From assembly GCA_018712805.1 (NCBI GenBank), contig DVGI01000033.1, positions 1 through 64,000 on the forward strand: a DNA stretch of 64,000 bases, read 5' to 3'. Shown one piece after another: positions 51,752-59,632 of the stretch (positions are counted from its first letter, which is position 1; every line of letters starts with the position of its first letter). The notes under the pieces are model-generated. The model made no database searches, was not told the origin of the DNA, and saw nothing but the letters and a program-made list of their open reading frames with translations. A program made the translations under genes and the position numbers. This DNA is from Candidatus Fimenecus excrementavium (lineage in GTDB: Bacteria; Bacillota; Clostridia; Oscillospirales; Acutalibacteraceae).

Positions 51752-52629
51752 TATTCAAACTCCTTTCCGCAGCGTGCAATGCGTTCTGCGCTGTATTCGT
51801 CCAAATCTTTGGCGGCAACCTTTGCCATTTCTTCATCAATGGCGCCGTAGTGCCACTTGTAGTTGCCCGCGGTCAGTTTGATGCCGACGCCTTTAATTGT
51901 ATCCGCCACGATCACGGACGGCTGGTCTTTGCAGGCGTGCGCCGCGTCAATCGCTTTGCAAAGGTCAACGATGTCGTTGCCGTTACAGGTGATTGTGTTA
52001 AAGCCGAACGCGACGAATTTGTCCGCCAGGGGTTCCAGCTTCATAACGTCTTCGGTGTTGCCGTCAATCATGCAGTGGTTGCGGTCAACAATCGTGATGC
52101 AGTTGGTAAGGTTATATTGACGAATGGTCATTAAACCTTCCCAGTTGGAGCCTTCGTCAAGCTCGCCGTCGCCGGTGACAACATAGGTGGTGTAATCTTT
52201 GCCGAGCACGCGCGCCGCGATGGCGGTACCGGCAGCAATCGGAATGCCGTGACCGAGAGAACCGGTGGAGGCATCGACACCGACAACCTTGTTGGAATCC
52301 AAATGGATACCCATTTTGGAGTTGGTCAGGTTGAAGGTCTTGAGCTGTTCCATATCATTCCAGCCGTAGTCGCACAACACCGGCGCATACGCGATGCCCG
52401 CGTGACCCTTACTGAGAATGAAGCGGTCGCGGTCTTCCCACTTTGGGTCTTCTTTTTTCAGGTTCAAATACCGGTGATACATAACGGTAAGAATGTCCAT
52501 AACGCTCATACCGCCGCCGATATGGCCGCTGCCCGCCCACACCGTGGTTTGCAGACAAAGGTGACGCAGTTCGTTGGCCTTTTTCTCAAGAGCCAACCAT
52601 TCGTCCTTGGTTAAAGGTGCTTTTTGCAT
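51751..52629 (-). CDS. Transketolase, N-terminal subunit
   Basis: A 292-residue TPP pyrophosphate-binding half. GSGHIGGGMSVMDIL at about 34-46, SKGHAGIAYAP at 73-83, and the TPP motif GDGELDEGSNWEG (153-165) with Asn184 in IVDRN are clear. Together with the C-terminal subunit it forms one transketolase that transfers two-carbon units between sugars. The gene is 50 bases downstream of the aminotransferase in the same operon. Confidence 0.93.
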   Translation of the reverse strand: MQKAPLTKDEWLALEKKANELRHLCLQTTVWAGSGHIGGGMSVMDILTVMYHRYLNLKKEDPKWEDRDRFILSKGHAGIAYAPVLCDYGWNDMEQLKTFNLTNSKMGIHLDSNKVVGVDASTGSLGHGIPIAAGTAIAARVLGKDYTTYVVTGDGELDEGSNWEGLMTIRQYNLTNCITIVDRNHCMIDGNTEDVMKLEPLADKFVAFGFNTITCNGNDIVDLCKAIDAAHACKDQPSVIVADTIKGVGIKLTAGNYKWHYGAIDEEMAKVAAKDLDEYSAERIARCGKEFE

Positions 52630-52679
52630 GATGTTCCTCCCTGGTTTAAAATTTATCGATAGCGGTTCCCCGCCGAAGT

Positions 52680-53948
52680 TCAGCCTTTGATTTCCGGATG
52701 ACGTTTTGCAACGACCGAGAACGCGTCTTCCGCAATGTCGATTGCAAGCTTGATGTCGTCATCGGTAACCGCCGCATTCATGAAGTGGTTGTGGTGCGAA
52801 GCCAAGAACAGCCCGCGGCTGACGCATTCGGCAATCCACTCCTGATGCAGCATTAAGCTGTCGTCATTGGCAATGCGCAAATAGAACAGCGCCGGTTCAC
52901 CGGTAACCACCAAATCGAAGCCGTGTTCTTTACCTGCCGCAACGAAACCGTCTGTCAGCTTCTTGCCTTTTTCACGGAACATTTTGGGGGTGTCAAGCTT
53001 CTTCATCTTGTTAATGCAGGCAATACAAGCTGCAAACGGAACAGCGCTCATCCAGTAAGAACCCGTATAAGTTACGCCGGAAACGGTCGCTTTCATATGT
53101 TCGCCGCCGCAAAGCGCAGACATGTTGTAGCCGTTGGCAAGCGCCTTGCAGAAGCAGATAAGGTCGGCTTTGATGCCGTAATAGTGGTCGGAGCCCTGCA
53201 AATCCAGACGGAAGCCGGTGCGCACGTCGTCGAAAATAAGGACCATGCCCTTTTCGTCGCAGAATTTGCGGACCGCCTGCCAATATTCTTTGGAGGCGAC
53301 TTCGTTGTCTTTGAAGTTGCCGTGGTCATACGGCTGGGCGATAAGGCCGGCAACGTCGCCGTCGCAGGCATTGTAAGCGTCTTCGAGCGCCTGGAGGTTA
53401 AACCACGGCACAATCACGTTGTTGGAAACGTCTTCCGGCAAAATACCGGGGTAGTCGACTTTCTGTGCCCACTGGAAGTCGCCGTGATAATAGCCCTTCA
53501 AGAAAAACATTTTCTTTTTATGGGTGTGGGCGCGCGCCGTCATAACCGCAAGGGTCGTTGTGTCGGAGCCGTTCTTTGCAAAGAATGCCCAGTCCGCGGA
53601 AGCGACGGTGTCCACCAGGTTTTCGGCACATTCAACCATGACCTTGGAAGGCGAGGTCGTGCAGTTGCCGAGCTTTAACTGTTTCATCGCCGCGGCGTCG
53701 ACGTCGGGGTCGTTGTAACCGAGCACGTTCGGACCGTAAGCGCACATGAAGTCAAGATATTTATTGCCGTCCACGTCCCAGAAGTAAGTGCCCTGGGCTT
53801 TTTCAGAGAAGAACGGCCATTTGGAAACGGGTACCCAAAGACCCTCCGCCGGGCCGAGGTGACCGTAGATGCCGGACGGGATAACCTTAACGGCTCTGTC
53901 AAAATAGGCGCGGCTTTTATCGTGTTTATATTCCGGATATTTACTCAT
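52680..53948 (-). CDS. Class III aminotransferase, glutamate-1-semialdehyde aminomutase-like
   Basis: A 422-residue PLP enzyme. The Schiff-base lysine is Lys268 in CFCKALANGYNMSAL. FDDVRTGFR (239-247) replaces the more usual FDEV with Asp at the second acidic position, and NGSDTTTLAVM (126 onward) matches the NGSEA block of HemL-like enzymes with Asp for Glu. The N-terminus VIPSGIYGHLGPAEG is also HemL-like. The substrate is unknown; the operon partners suggest transamination of a sugar or a transketolase product. ATG follows GGGAGG. Confidence 0.88.
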   Translation of the reverse strand: MSKYPEYKHDKSRAYFDRAVKVIPSGIYGHLGPAEGLWVPVSKWPFFSEKAQGTYFWDVDGNKYLDFMCAYGPNVLGYNDPDVDAAAMKQLKLGNCTTSPSKVMVECAENLVDTVASADWAFFAKNGSDTTTLAVMTARAHTHKKKMFFLKGYYHGDFQWAQKVDYPGILPEDVSNNVIVPWFNLQALEDAYNACDGDVAGLIAQPYDHGNFKDNEVASKEYWQAVRKFCDEKGMVLIFDDVRTGFRLDLQGSDHYYGIKADLICFCKALANGYNMSALCGGEHMKATVSGVTYTGSYWMSAVPFAACIACINKMKKLDTPKMFREKGKKLTDGFVAAGKEHGFDLVVTGEPALFYLRIANDDSLMLHQEWIAECVSRGLFLASHHNHFMNAAVTDDDIKLAIDIAEDAFSVVAKRHPEIKG

Positions 53949-53963
53949 TGTAGCGGACCTCCC

Positions 53964-54725
53964 TTATGCTAAATACAGCGCAACTCTGTCAAGAATACGG
54001 TTCATGTTATCCACCATGGAAAGCATGCCGCGGATTTCGACCGTGCCTCTGCCGATGCATTCCATTGCATTGATTCTGCCGTTGAACAAATCGTTTGCAA
54101 GTTCCAGCGAATCAAACTGCATAATCGCGCGCGGTTTCTCGGGCGCCTGTTTAATCGCAACCAAGTGATGGTCTTTCACGCGCAGCGTCGCGGCGGGGCC
54201 GTCTTTAATCAAGAAAGCGATGTCGCCGTCAAGCATATAAGAGGCGCTTGCCTGACCGATCTTGTCCTGATTGCCGACCTGCGCGAGCGCAACCGCAATC
54301 GTGTAGAACGTAAGTTTCGTGGAAAGCGCGAAAAATTCCGGGTCTTTAAGCGCTTCCTCGGTCGGGCGCATCAATTCCGTCAAGCGGTCGGTCAGCGCAA
54401 CAAAGGTCTTTAAAAGGAAGCCGATTTTGGTAAAGCCTTTTACCGGAATCGGCGTAACCGTGCCGTCAATCATTCCGTTGAATTTGTCGCAGGAGGCAAA
54501 CGGAATGAGAATGTCGTGCTGCTGTCGCCCGTCCTCCATGCGGCAGCCTTTGGACGTGAATTTGATGGTCGCGCAAGGGCCACCCTTCACATCAAAGCAA
54601 ATGGAAACCGGCTTTTTGAGACCACTGATGAGTTCCTTCGCCTTGCTGTCGAGTTCACAAAGATTTTCGAGCGTGCCCAAAACCGCATACAGGTTTATGT
54701 AGGCGAGAGTTCTTGAATCGGTCAA
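53964..54725 (-). CDS. SCP2-like lipid-binding-fold protein, copy 2
   Basis: About 253 residues from TTG 54725, seven bases after GAAGGAGG; an ATG frame back to 54806 overlaps the promoter and is rejected. Like 49860 it has two similar halves: ILIPFASCDKFNGMIDGTVT and IMQFDSLELANDLFNGRINA followed by GTVEIRG. No catalytic residues or membrane segment. First gene of the operon. Pairing of two paralogues around a transketolase and aminotransferase suggests carriage of a lipid-like substrate, but this is inference. Confidence 0.65.
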   Translation of the reverse strand: MTDSRTLAYINLYAVLGTLENLCELDSKAKELISGLKKPVSICFDVKGGPCATIKFTSKGCRMEDGRQQHDILIPFASCDKFNGMIDGTVTPIPVKGFTKIGFLLKTFVALTDRLTELMRPTEEALKDPEFFALSTKLTFYTIAVALAQVGNQDKIGQASASYMLDGDIAFLIKDGPAATLRVKDHHLVAIKQAPEKPRAIMQFDSLELANDLFNGRINAMECIGRGTVEIRGMLSMVDNMNRILDRVALYLA

Positions 54726-54760
54726 TGTAATTCCTCCTTCGCGGTATAAATAACCGAAAA

Positions 54761-54816
54761 TGCATAGCTTATGCAAACTATAACAGCATGATACCAAATT
54801 TTTCATAAAAAGTCAA
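54761..54816 (-). promoter_or_regulatory. Promoter of the SCP2-aminotransferase-transketolase operon and adjacent inverted repeat
   Basis: On the minus strand TTGACT (54816-54811), 17 bp, TATCAT (54793-54788). The transcript should start near 54781. The perfect inverted repeat TGCATA-GCT-TATGCA (54761-54775) lies just downstream of that point and is a candidate operator. Confidence 0.65.
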
Positions 54817-54901
54817 CGAAAATAAACAACTGTCGAGGAAATTTTTAATGAAAAATCACGCAGATTTTTCCAAAAAAAAGGGTGCTTTTTGAAAGCGTTT
54901 G

Positions 54902-54910
54902 TGATATAAT
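54902..54910 (+). promoter_or_regulatory. Extended -10 promoter of secA
   Basis: TGATATAAT is an extended -10 element. No good -35 box stands at the proper distance. It lies 52 bases before the secA start. Confidence 0.5.
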
Positions 54911-54962
54911 TGTAAATGTATATCGGCGTTTTTCAGAAAACGCAGGAAAGGATCGACCCACC

Positions 54963-57689
54963 ATGTCTTTGATTAAGAAAATTTTCGGGGATTATTCTTC
55001 CCGGGAAGTCAAGCGCGTAATGCCTTTGCAAAAGCAGGTGCTCGCGCTCGACGAAGAATATCAGAAGCTGACCGACGAAGAGCTGAAAGCCAAAACGCCG
55101 GAGTTTAAAGAACGCCTGCAAAACGGCGAAACGTTGGACGATATTTTGCCCGAGGCGTTTGCGGCCTGCCGCGAGGCGGCTTCGCGTGTTTTGAAAATGA
55201 AACACTTCCCCGTCCAGATTATCGGCGGCATCATTCTTCACCAAGGAAGAATTGCCGAAATGAAAACCGGTGAAGGCAAAACGCTCGTCGCGACGTTACC
55301 CGCCTACCTCAACGCACTTGCCGGAAAAGGCGTGCACATTGTCACCGTCAACGACTATCTGGCGCGCCGTGACTCGGAGTGGATGGGCAAACTTTACCGC
55401 TTCATGGGCCTTTCCGTCGGTCTTATCGTGCACGAATGCACCAATGAGGAGCGCAAGGCGGCTTACGCGGCGGACATCACTTACGGCACCAACAACGAAA
55501 TGGGCTTTGACTATCTTCGTGACAACATGGTGCTTTACGCCGAACAGCGCGTCCAGCGCGGTCACAGCTTTGCGATTGTCGACGAAGTGGACTCGATTTT
55601 GATTGATGAAGCGAGAACACCGCTTATCATTTCCGGCGCGGGCGACAAATCCACCGACCTTTACAAAATTGCGGACACGTTTGCAAAGTCCCTGAAAAAA
55701 ATCACGGTAAAAGAGCTCGACACCAAATTCAACGCGGAAGATTTGGTTGACGCCGACGGCGATTATGTCGTGGACGAAAAAGCCAAGACCGCGACGCTGA
55801 CCAAGCAGGGTATTGCTAAAGCCGAAAAATTCTTTAATATTGATAACCTGATGGATGCGGAAAACCTCACCATTCAGCACCACATCGACCAGGCGATTCG
55901 CGCCATCGGCGTTATGAAGCGCGACGTGGACTATGTTGTCAAAGACGGTGAAGTGCTGATTGTCGACGAGTTCACCGGTCGTATCATGCTCGGCCGCCGT
56001 TACAGCGAAGGTCTTCACCAGGCGATTGAAGCGAAAGAAGGCGTCAAGGTTGAGCGCGAATCCAAAACGCTCGCGACCATCACGTTCCAGAACTATTTCC
56101 GTCTTTACGACAAACTTTCCGGTATGACCGGTACGGCGATGACGGAAAGCGCCGAATTCCAGGAAATTTATTCTTTGGACGTCGTTGCGATTCCGACCAA
56201 CAAGCCGATGATTCGTGAAGACGAGCCGGACGTGCTTTATAAAACCGAAAAAGCGAAATTCAACGCGATTATCGAACAGATTTTAGCGTGCCACGAAAAA
56301 GGGCAGCCCGTTTTGGTCGGCACCATCAGCATTGAAAAGAGTGAAGCACTTTCAAAAGCACTTAAAAAACGCGGGATTAAGCACGAAGTGCTCAACGCGA
56401 AATATCACGAAAAAGAAGCCGAAATCATTGCGCAGGCCGGTCAGTACGGCGCGGTGACCATCGCCACGAACATGGCGGGCCGCGGTACCGATATTATTCT
56501 CGGCGGCAACCCGGAATTCATGGCGAAATCCGAAATGCGCAAAAAAGGCTACGCCGAAGAGATGATTGCCGAAGCGACCGGCTTTGCGGAAACCGACAAC
56601 GAGGAAATCCTTGAAGCGCGTAAAACCTTCCGGGAGCTGGAAGACAAGCACAAAGCCGCACTGGCGGACGAAGCCGAAAAAGTGCGCGCGGCAGGCGGTC
56701 TTTATATCATCGGCACCGAGCGCCACGAATCCAGACGAATCGACAACCAGCTGCGCGGCCGTTCCGGTCGTCAGGGCGACCCCGGTCACAGCCGGTTCTA
56801 TCTTTCCGCGGAAGACGATTTGCTTCGTCTGTTCGCCGGCGACCGCTTCTATACCATTCTCGACACGTTCAAGTCGGTCGGAGACATGCCGATTGAAGCG
56901 AAAATGCTTTCCAACATGATTGAAAGCGCGCAGAAGAAAGTCGAAGCGAACAACTTTGCAACCCGCCGCAACGTCTTGAAATTCGACGACGTTATGAACA
57001 AACAGCGTGAAGTCATTTACGGTCAGCGCAACCAGGTGCTCGACGGCGTCGACCTCCACGCAACCATTCAGAAGATGATTCACGACTACTTCACGGTTCA
57101 GGTCGAGTTCTATTGCCCGACCTCTCTGCCGAAAGAAGAGTGGAACATTAAGGGCATGCTCGCGAAACTCGGCTGGGTGCTCGGCGGCGAAGGCGCAGAC
57201 GGCTTAAAGACCCAGCAGGATTTCATCGACCTGTTCTTAAAGCGCGCCGAAAAGAAATATGAAGCGCAAAAAGAAAAATACGGCGAAGCGATTATGGAAG
57301 AGCTCGAGCGCAAGATTCTTTTGCAGAACGTAGACCTGCGCTGGATGGACCACATCGACGCGATGGAAGAGCTCAAGCGCGGCATTTACCTGCGTTCCTA
57401 CGGTCAGCAGGACCCGGTCGTCGCGTTCCGCATGGAAAGCTTCGATATGTTTGACGAAATGACCGCCGCCATTCAGGAGGGCACAGTCACCGGCATTCTC
57501 ACCGTACAGCTTCGCACCAACGAAGAAGTCAAACGTGAACAGCAGGCGAAAATCACCGGCACTTCCGGCGGTTCGGACGGCAGCGAGAAAAAGCAGCCGG
57601 TCCGCAAGGCGAAAAAGCCCGGCCGGAACGATCCCTGCCCCTGCGGCAGCGGCAAAAAGTATAAACATTGCTGCGGCAAAGACGAATAA
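54963..57689 (+). CDS. secA: Protein translocase subunit SecA
   Basis: SecA, 908 residues, the ATPase that pushes unfolded preproteins through SecYEG. Walker A is [24 protein letters not shown] with Walker B in [39 protein letters not shown] is a conserved helicase-type motif and RSGRQGDPG follows. The C-terminus keeps the zinc-binding SEC-C tail [14 protein letters not shown] that interacts with SecB or membranes. ATG 54963 gives the usual MSLIKKIFG start; the longer frame from 54882 is in the promoter. Confidence 0.97.
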   Translation: MSLIKKIFGDYSSREVKRVMPLQKQVLALDEEYQKLTDEELKAKTPEFKERLQNGETLDDILPEAFAACREAASRVLKMKHFPVQIIGGIILHQGRIAEMKTGEGKTLVATLPAYLNALAGKGVHIVTVNDYLARRDSEWMGKLYRFMGLSVGLIVHECTNEERKAAYAADITYGTNNEMGFDYLRDNMVLYAEQRVQRGHSFAIVDEVDSILIDEARTPLIISGAGDKSTDLYKIADTFAKSLKKITVKELDTKFNAEDLVDADGDYVVDEKAKTATLTKQGIAKAEKFFNIDNLMDAENLTIQHHIDQAIRAIGVMKRDVDYVVKDGEVLIVDEFTGRIMLGRRYSEGLHQAIEAKEGVKVERESKTLATITFQNYFRLYDKLSGMTGTAMTESAEFQEIYSLDVVAIPTNKPMIREDEPDVLYKTEKAKFNAIIEQILACHEKGQPVLVGTISIEKSEALSKALKKRGIKHEVLNAKYHEKEAEIIAQAGQYGAVTIATNMAGRGTDIILGGNPEFMAKSEMRKKGYAEEMIAEATGFAETDNEEILEARKTFRELEDKHKAALADEAEKVRAAGGLYIIGTERHESRRIDNQLRGRSGRQGDPGHSRFYLSAEDDLLRLFAGDRFYTILDTFKSVGDMPIEAKMLSNMIESAQKKVEANNFATRRNVLKFDDVMNKQREVIYGQRNQVLDGVDLHATIQKMIHDYFTVQVEFYCPTSLPKEEWNIKGMLAKLGWVLGGEGADGLKTQQDFIDLFLKRAEKKYEAQKEKYGEAIMEELERKILLQNVDLRWMDHIDAMEELKRGIYLRSYGQQDPVVAFRMESFDMFDEMTAAIQEGTVTGILTVQLRTNEEVKREQQAKITGTSGGSDGSEKKQPVRKAKKPGRNDPCPCGSGKKYKHCCGKDE

Positions 57690-57702
57690 TTGCATATAAA
57701 AG

Positions 57703-57740
57703 AAAACCCCCGGTGCACTGCACCGGGGGTTTTCTTTTGC
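57703..57740 (+). terminator. Terminator of secA; direct-repeat copy 1
   Basis: A near-perfect palindrome built on AACCCCCGGTGCA and TGCACCGGGGGTT around a central C, followed by TTCTTTTGC. It matches the copy at 58464-58501 at 37 of 38 positions in the same orientation. Confidence 0.9.
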
Positions 57741-57810
57741 AATTTTTGCTCTTTGTGCGGCGCGCCTGCAATTGTTGCCGTTACAAAAGAAAACGCAATT
57801 TCAAATGAGC

Positions 57811-58008
57811 TTAACAGTTGTCGGGACAAAAAAGCTCGTCAACAGTAAGCTGCAATTCTTTTGCAAGGTTAAAAGCCAACGCAAGCGTCGGATCGTATTT
57901 ATTATTTTCAATCGCATTTACCGTCTGTCTTGAAACGCCGCATTTTTTTGCCAACTCTTCTTGTGACAGCCCTAATTCCTTTCGGCGATTTCGGATTCTA
58001 TTTTCCAT
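57811..58008 (-). CDS. XRE-family transcriptional regulator, short
   Basis: A 65-residue helix-turn-helix protein, MENRIRNRRKELGLSQEELA onward, with CGVSRQTVNAIENNKYDPTLALAF. It is a typical short Cro/CI-type repressor of the YozG group. Its start lies one base after the stop of the upstream membrane protein gene and follows GGAGG. It probably represses its own operon through the repeat at 58337-58360. Confidence 0.9.
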   Translation of the reverse strand: MENRIRNRRKELGLSQEELAKKCGVSRQTVNAIENNKYDPTLALAFNLAKELQLTVDELFCPDNC

Positions 58009-58009
58009 A

Positions 58010-58300
58010 TCAGCCTCCGAGCTTTTTCTTATAATATACAAGGGATATAAAGTAGATAATCGCGGCAATTTCCAGTTGAATAAAGGGGTTTACGGTCATG
58101 GGCTGCGCCCTGACAAAATTCTCTATAACGTCCAACACCGTTTTACCGGTCATGGCTAACAAGGTAAAGGAACTGGCTTTCCATACAACAACTTGATTGC
58201 GTTCATCGCCCGGTCTTAACAGTGTCACCAGCATGATGATGTCTAATGCCGCAAACACGGCAAGAACAACCCCTAAAAAAATCATGGCTCCTATCGGCAT
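58010..58300 (-). CDS. Small membrane protein of an XRE pair
   Basis: A 96-residue protein with three membrane helices (about 5-27, 38-58 and 70-90). The two-gene arrangement of a short XRE protein and a small integral membrane protein recurs in Firmicutes, where the membrane protein is often called DUF2178-like or unnamed; I do not assert the family. Its function is unknown. It is the first gene of its operon. Confidence 0.7.
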   Translation of the reverse strand: MPIGAMIFLGVVLAVFAALDIIMLVTLLRPGDERNQVVVWKASSFTLLAMTGKTVLDVIENFVRAQPMTVNPFIQLEIAAIIYFISLVYYKKKLGG

Positions 58301-58336
58301 AATGTTTCACTCCTTAGAAGATTATGTCTTCGGCCG

Positions 58337-58360
58337 AAATGTCAAATTCTTTTGACATTT
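58337..58360 (-). promoter_or_regulatory. Operator-like perfect inverted repeat of the XRE operon
   Basis: AAATGTCAAA (58337-58346), TTCT, TTTGACATTT (58351-58360), a 10-bp perfect inverted repeat. It covers the expected start of transcription. A third half site AAAATGTCAA lies at 58382-58391 over the -35 box. Confidence 0.75.
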
Positions 58361-58362
58361 GT

Positions 58363-58391
58363 ATCATAGCAGAGCAAATTCAAAATGTCAA
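58363..58391 (-). promoter_or_regulatory. Promoter of the XRE operon
   Basis: On the minus strand TTGACA (58391-58386), 17 bp, TATGAT (58368-58363), with a start near 58356 inside the operator. Confidence 0.85.
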
Positions 58392-58463
58392 GAGTTTTTT
58401 ATATTTTACTTTTGCACTGTCCAGAACCAACAGATGAAAAACACTCTATATGCGTCACACATA

Positions 58464-58501
58464 AAAACCCCCGGTGCAGTGCACCGGGGGTTTTCTTTTG
58501 C
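58464..58501 (-). terminator. Terminator of leuB; direct-repeat copy 2
   Basis: The same palindrome as at 57703-57740 except that the centre is G instead of C. On the minus strand it ends GGGGGTTTTT and follows the leuB stop by 16 bases. Confidence 0.85.
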
Positions 58502-58516
58502 TTGTTTTGTTTTTCC

Positions 58517-59587
58517 TTATACCAAAGACGCGACAAGGTCGCCCATTTCAGAAGTAGAGACCTTTTTGAAGCCGTCTTCGTAAATGTCGGGTGTGCGCGC
58601 GGTTTTGAGCGCCGCGTTGACCGCCGCTTCAATCGACGCTGCGGCTTCGGGTTCGTCAAGCGAATAGCGAAGCATCATAGCCGCCGACAAAATGGTGGCA
58701 AGCGGGTTTGCAATGCCCTGCCCCGCAATATCCGGCGCAGAACCGTGAATCGGCTCATAAAGTCCGAATTTGCCCTCGGCCAGCGACGCGGAAGCAAGCA
58801 TACCGATAGAGCCGGAAATCATCGACGCTTCGTCCGACAAAATGTCGCCGAAAATGTTGGAGGTCACAATGACGTCAAACTGCTTCGGGTTGCGCACAAG
58901 CTGCATGGCGCAGTTGTCCACATACATATGGGAGAGCTCGACTTCGGGGTAATCTTTCGCCATTTCCGTGACAGTCTTTCTCCAAAGGCGCGAGGAGTCA
59001 AGCACGTTCGCCTTGTCAACGCTCGTCAGCTTCTTGCCGCGCTTCATCGCCATTTCAAACGCGGTTTTGGCAATCCGGCGGATTTCGGAAACCGAATATT
59101 TTTCGGTGTCGTACGCATATGCTTCGCCGTTTTCTTCGCCGGTGCCGCGTTCGCCGAAATAAATGCCGCCCGTAAGTTCCCGGACAATCAAAATATCCAT
59201 GCTGTCGCCGATAATCTCGTCTTTAATCGGCGAAGCGCTTTTCAGCGGTTCAAAAATGGTGGCGGGGCGCAAATTCGCGTAAAGCCCCAGTGCGCCGCGA
59301 ATGCCCAACAGACCCGCTTCCGGACGGTTGTTGCCGGGCTGGGTGTCCCACTTCGGGCCGCCGACCGCGCCCAAGAATACGCAGTCCGCCGCCTTGCAGG
59401 CGTCCACCGTCTCTTTCGGAAGCGGCACGCCGGTCGCGTCGATTGCCACGCCGCCCATCAGGCGGTAGTCATATTGCATTTGAAAGCCGAATTTTTTGCC
59501 GGCGGCGTCTAAAACCTTAATCGCCTCGTCCACGATTTCAGGGCCGATGCCGTCGCCTTTTAATACAACAATTTTATGCTCGTTCAT
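58517..59587 (-). CDS. leuB: 3-Isopropylmalate dehydrogenase
   Basis: LeuB, 356 residues, oxidises and decarboxylates 3-isopropylmalate with NAD in leucine synthesis. The N-terminus [72 protein letters not shown] and [25 protein letters not shown] are the family blocks with the metal-binding Asp residues. It lies 45 bases downstream of leuA under the same T-box. leuC and leuD are not next to it. Confidence 0.96.
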   Translation of the reverse strand: MNEHKIVVLKGDGIGPEIVDEAIKVLDAAGKKFGFQMQYDYRLMGGVAIDATGVPLPKETVDACKAADCVFLGAVGGPKWDTQPGNNRPEAGLLGIRGALGLYANLRPATIFEPLKSASPIKDEIIGDSMDILIVRELTGGIYFGERGTGEENGEAYAYDTEKYSVSEIRRIAKTAFEMAMKRGKKLTSVDKANVLDSSRLWRKTVTEMAKDYPEVELSHMYVDNCAMQLVRNPKQFDVIVTSNIFGDILSDEASMISGSIGMLASASLAEGKFGLYEPIHGSAPDIAGQGIANPLATILSAAMMLRYSLDEPEAAASIEAAVNAALKTARTPDIYEDGFKKVSTSEMGDLVASLV

Positions 59588-59632
59588 TGTTTTATCTCCT
59601 CTAACGCCAAAAGGGAAATCCCTTTTGTCTTT

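Noticed and set aside
57703-58501. Insertion sequence around the XRE pair
   Set aside because: No transposase or inverted terminal repeats; the repeats are direct, palindromic and act as terminators, so it is reported as a cassette only.
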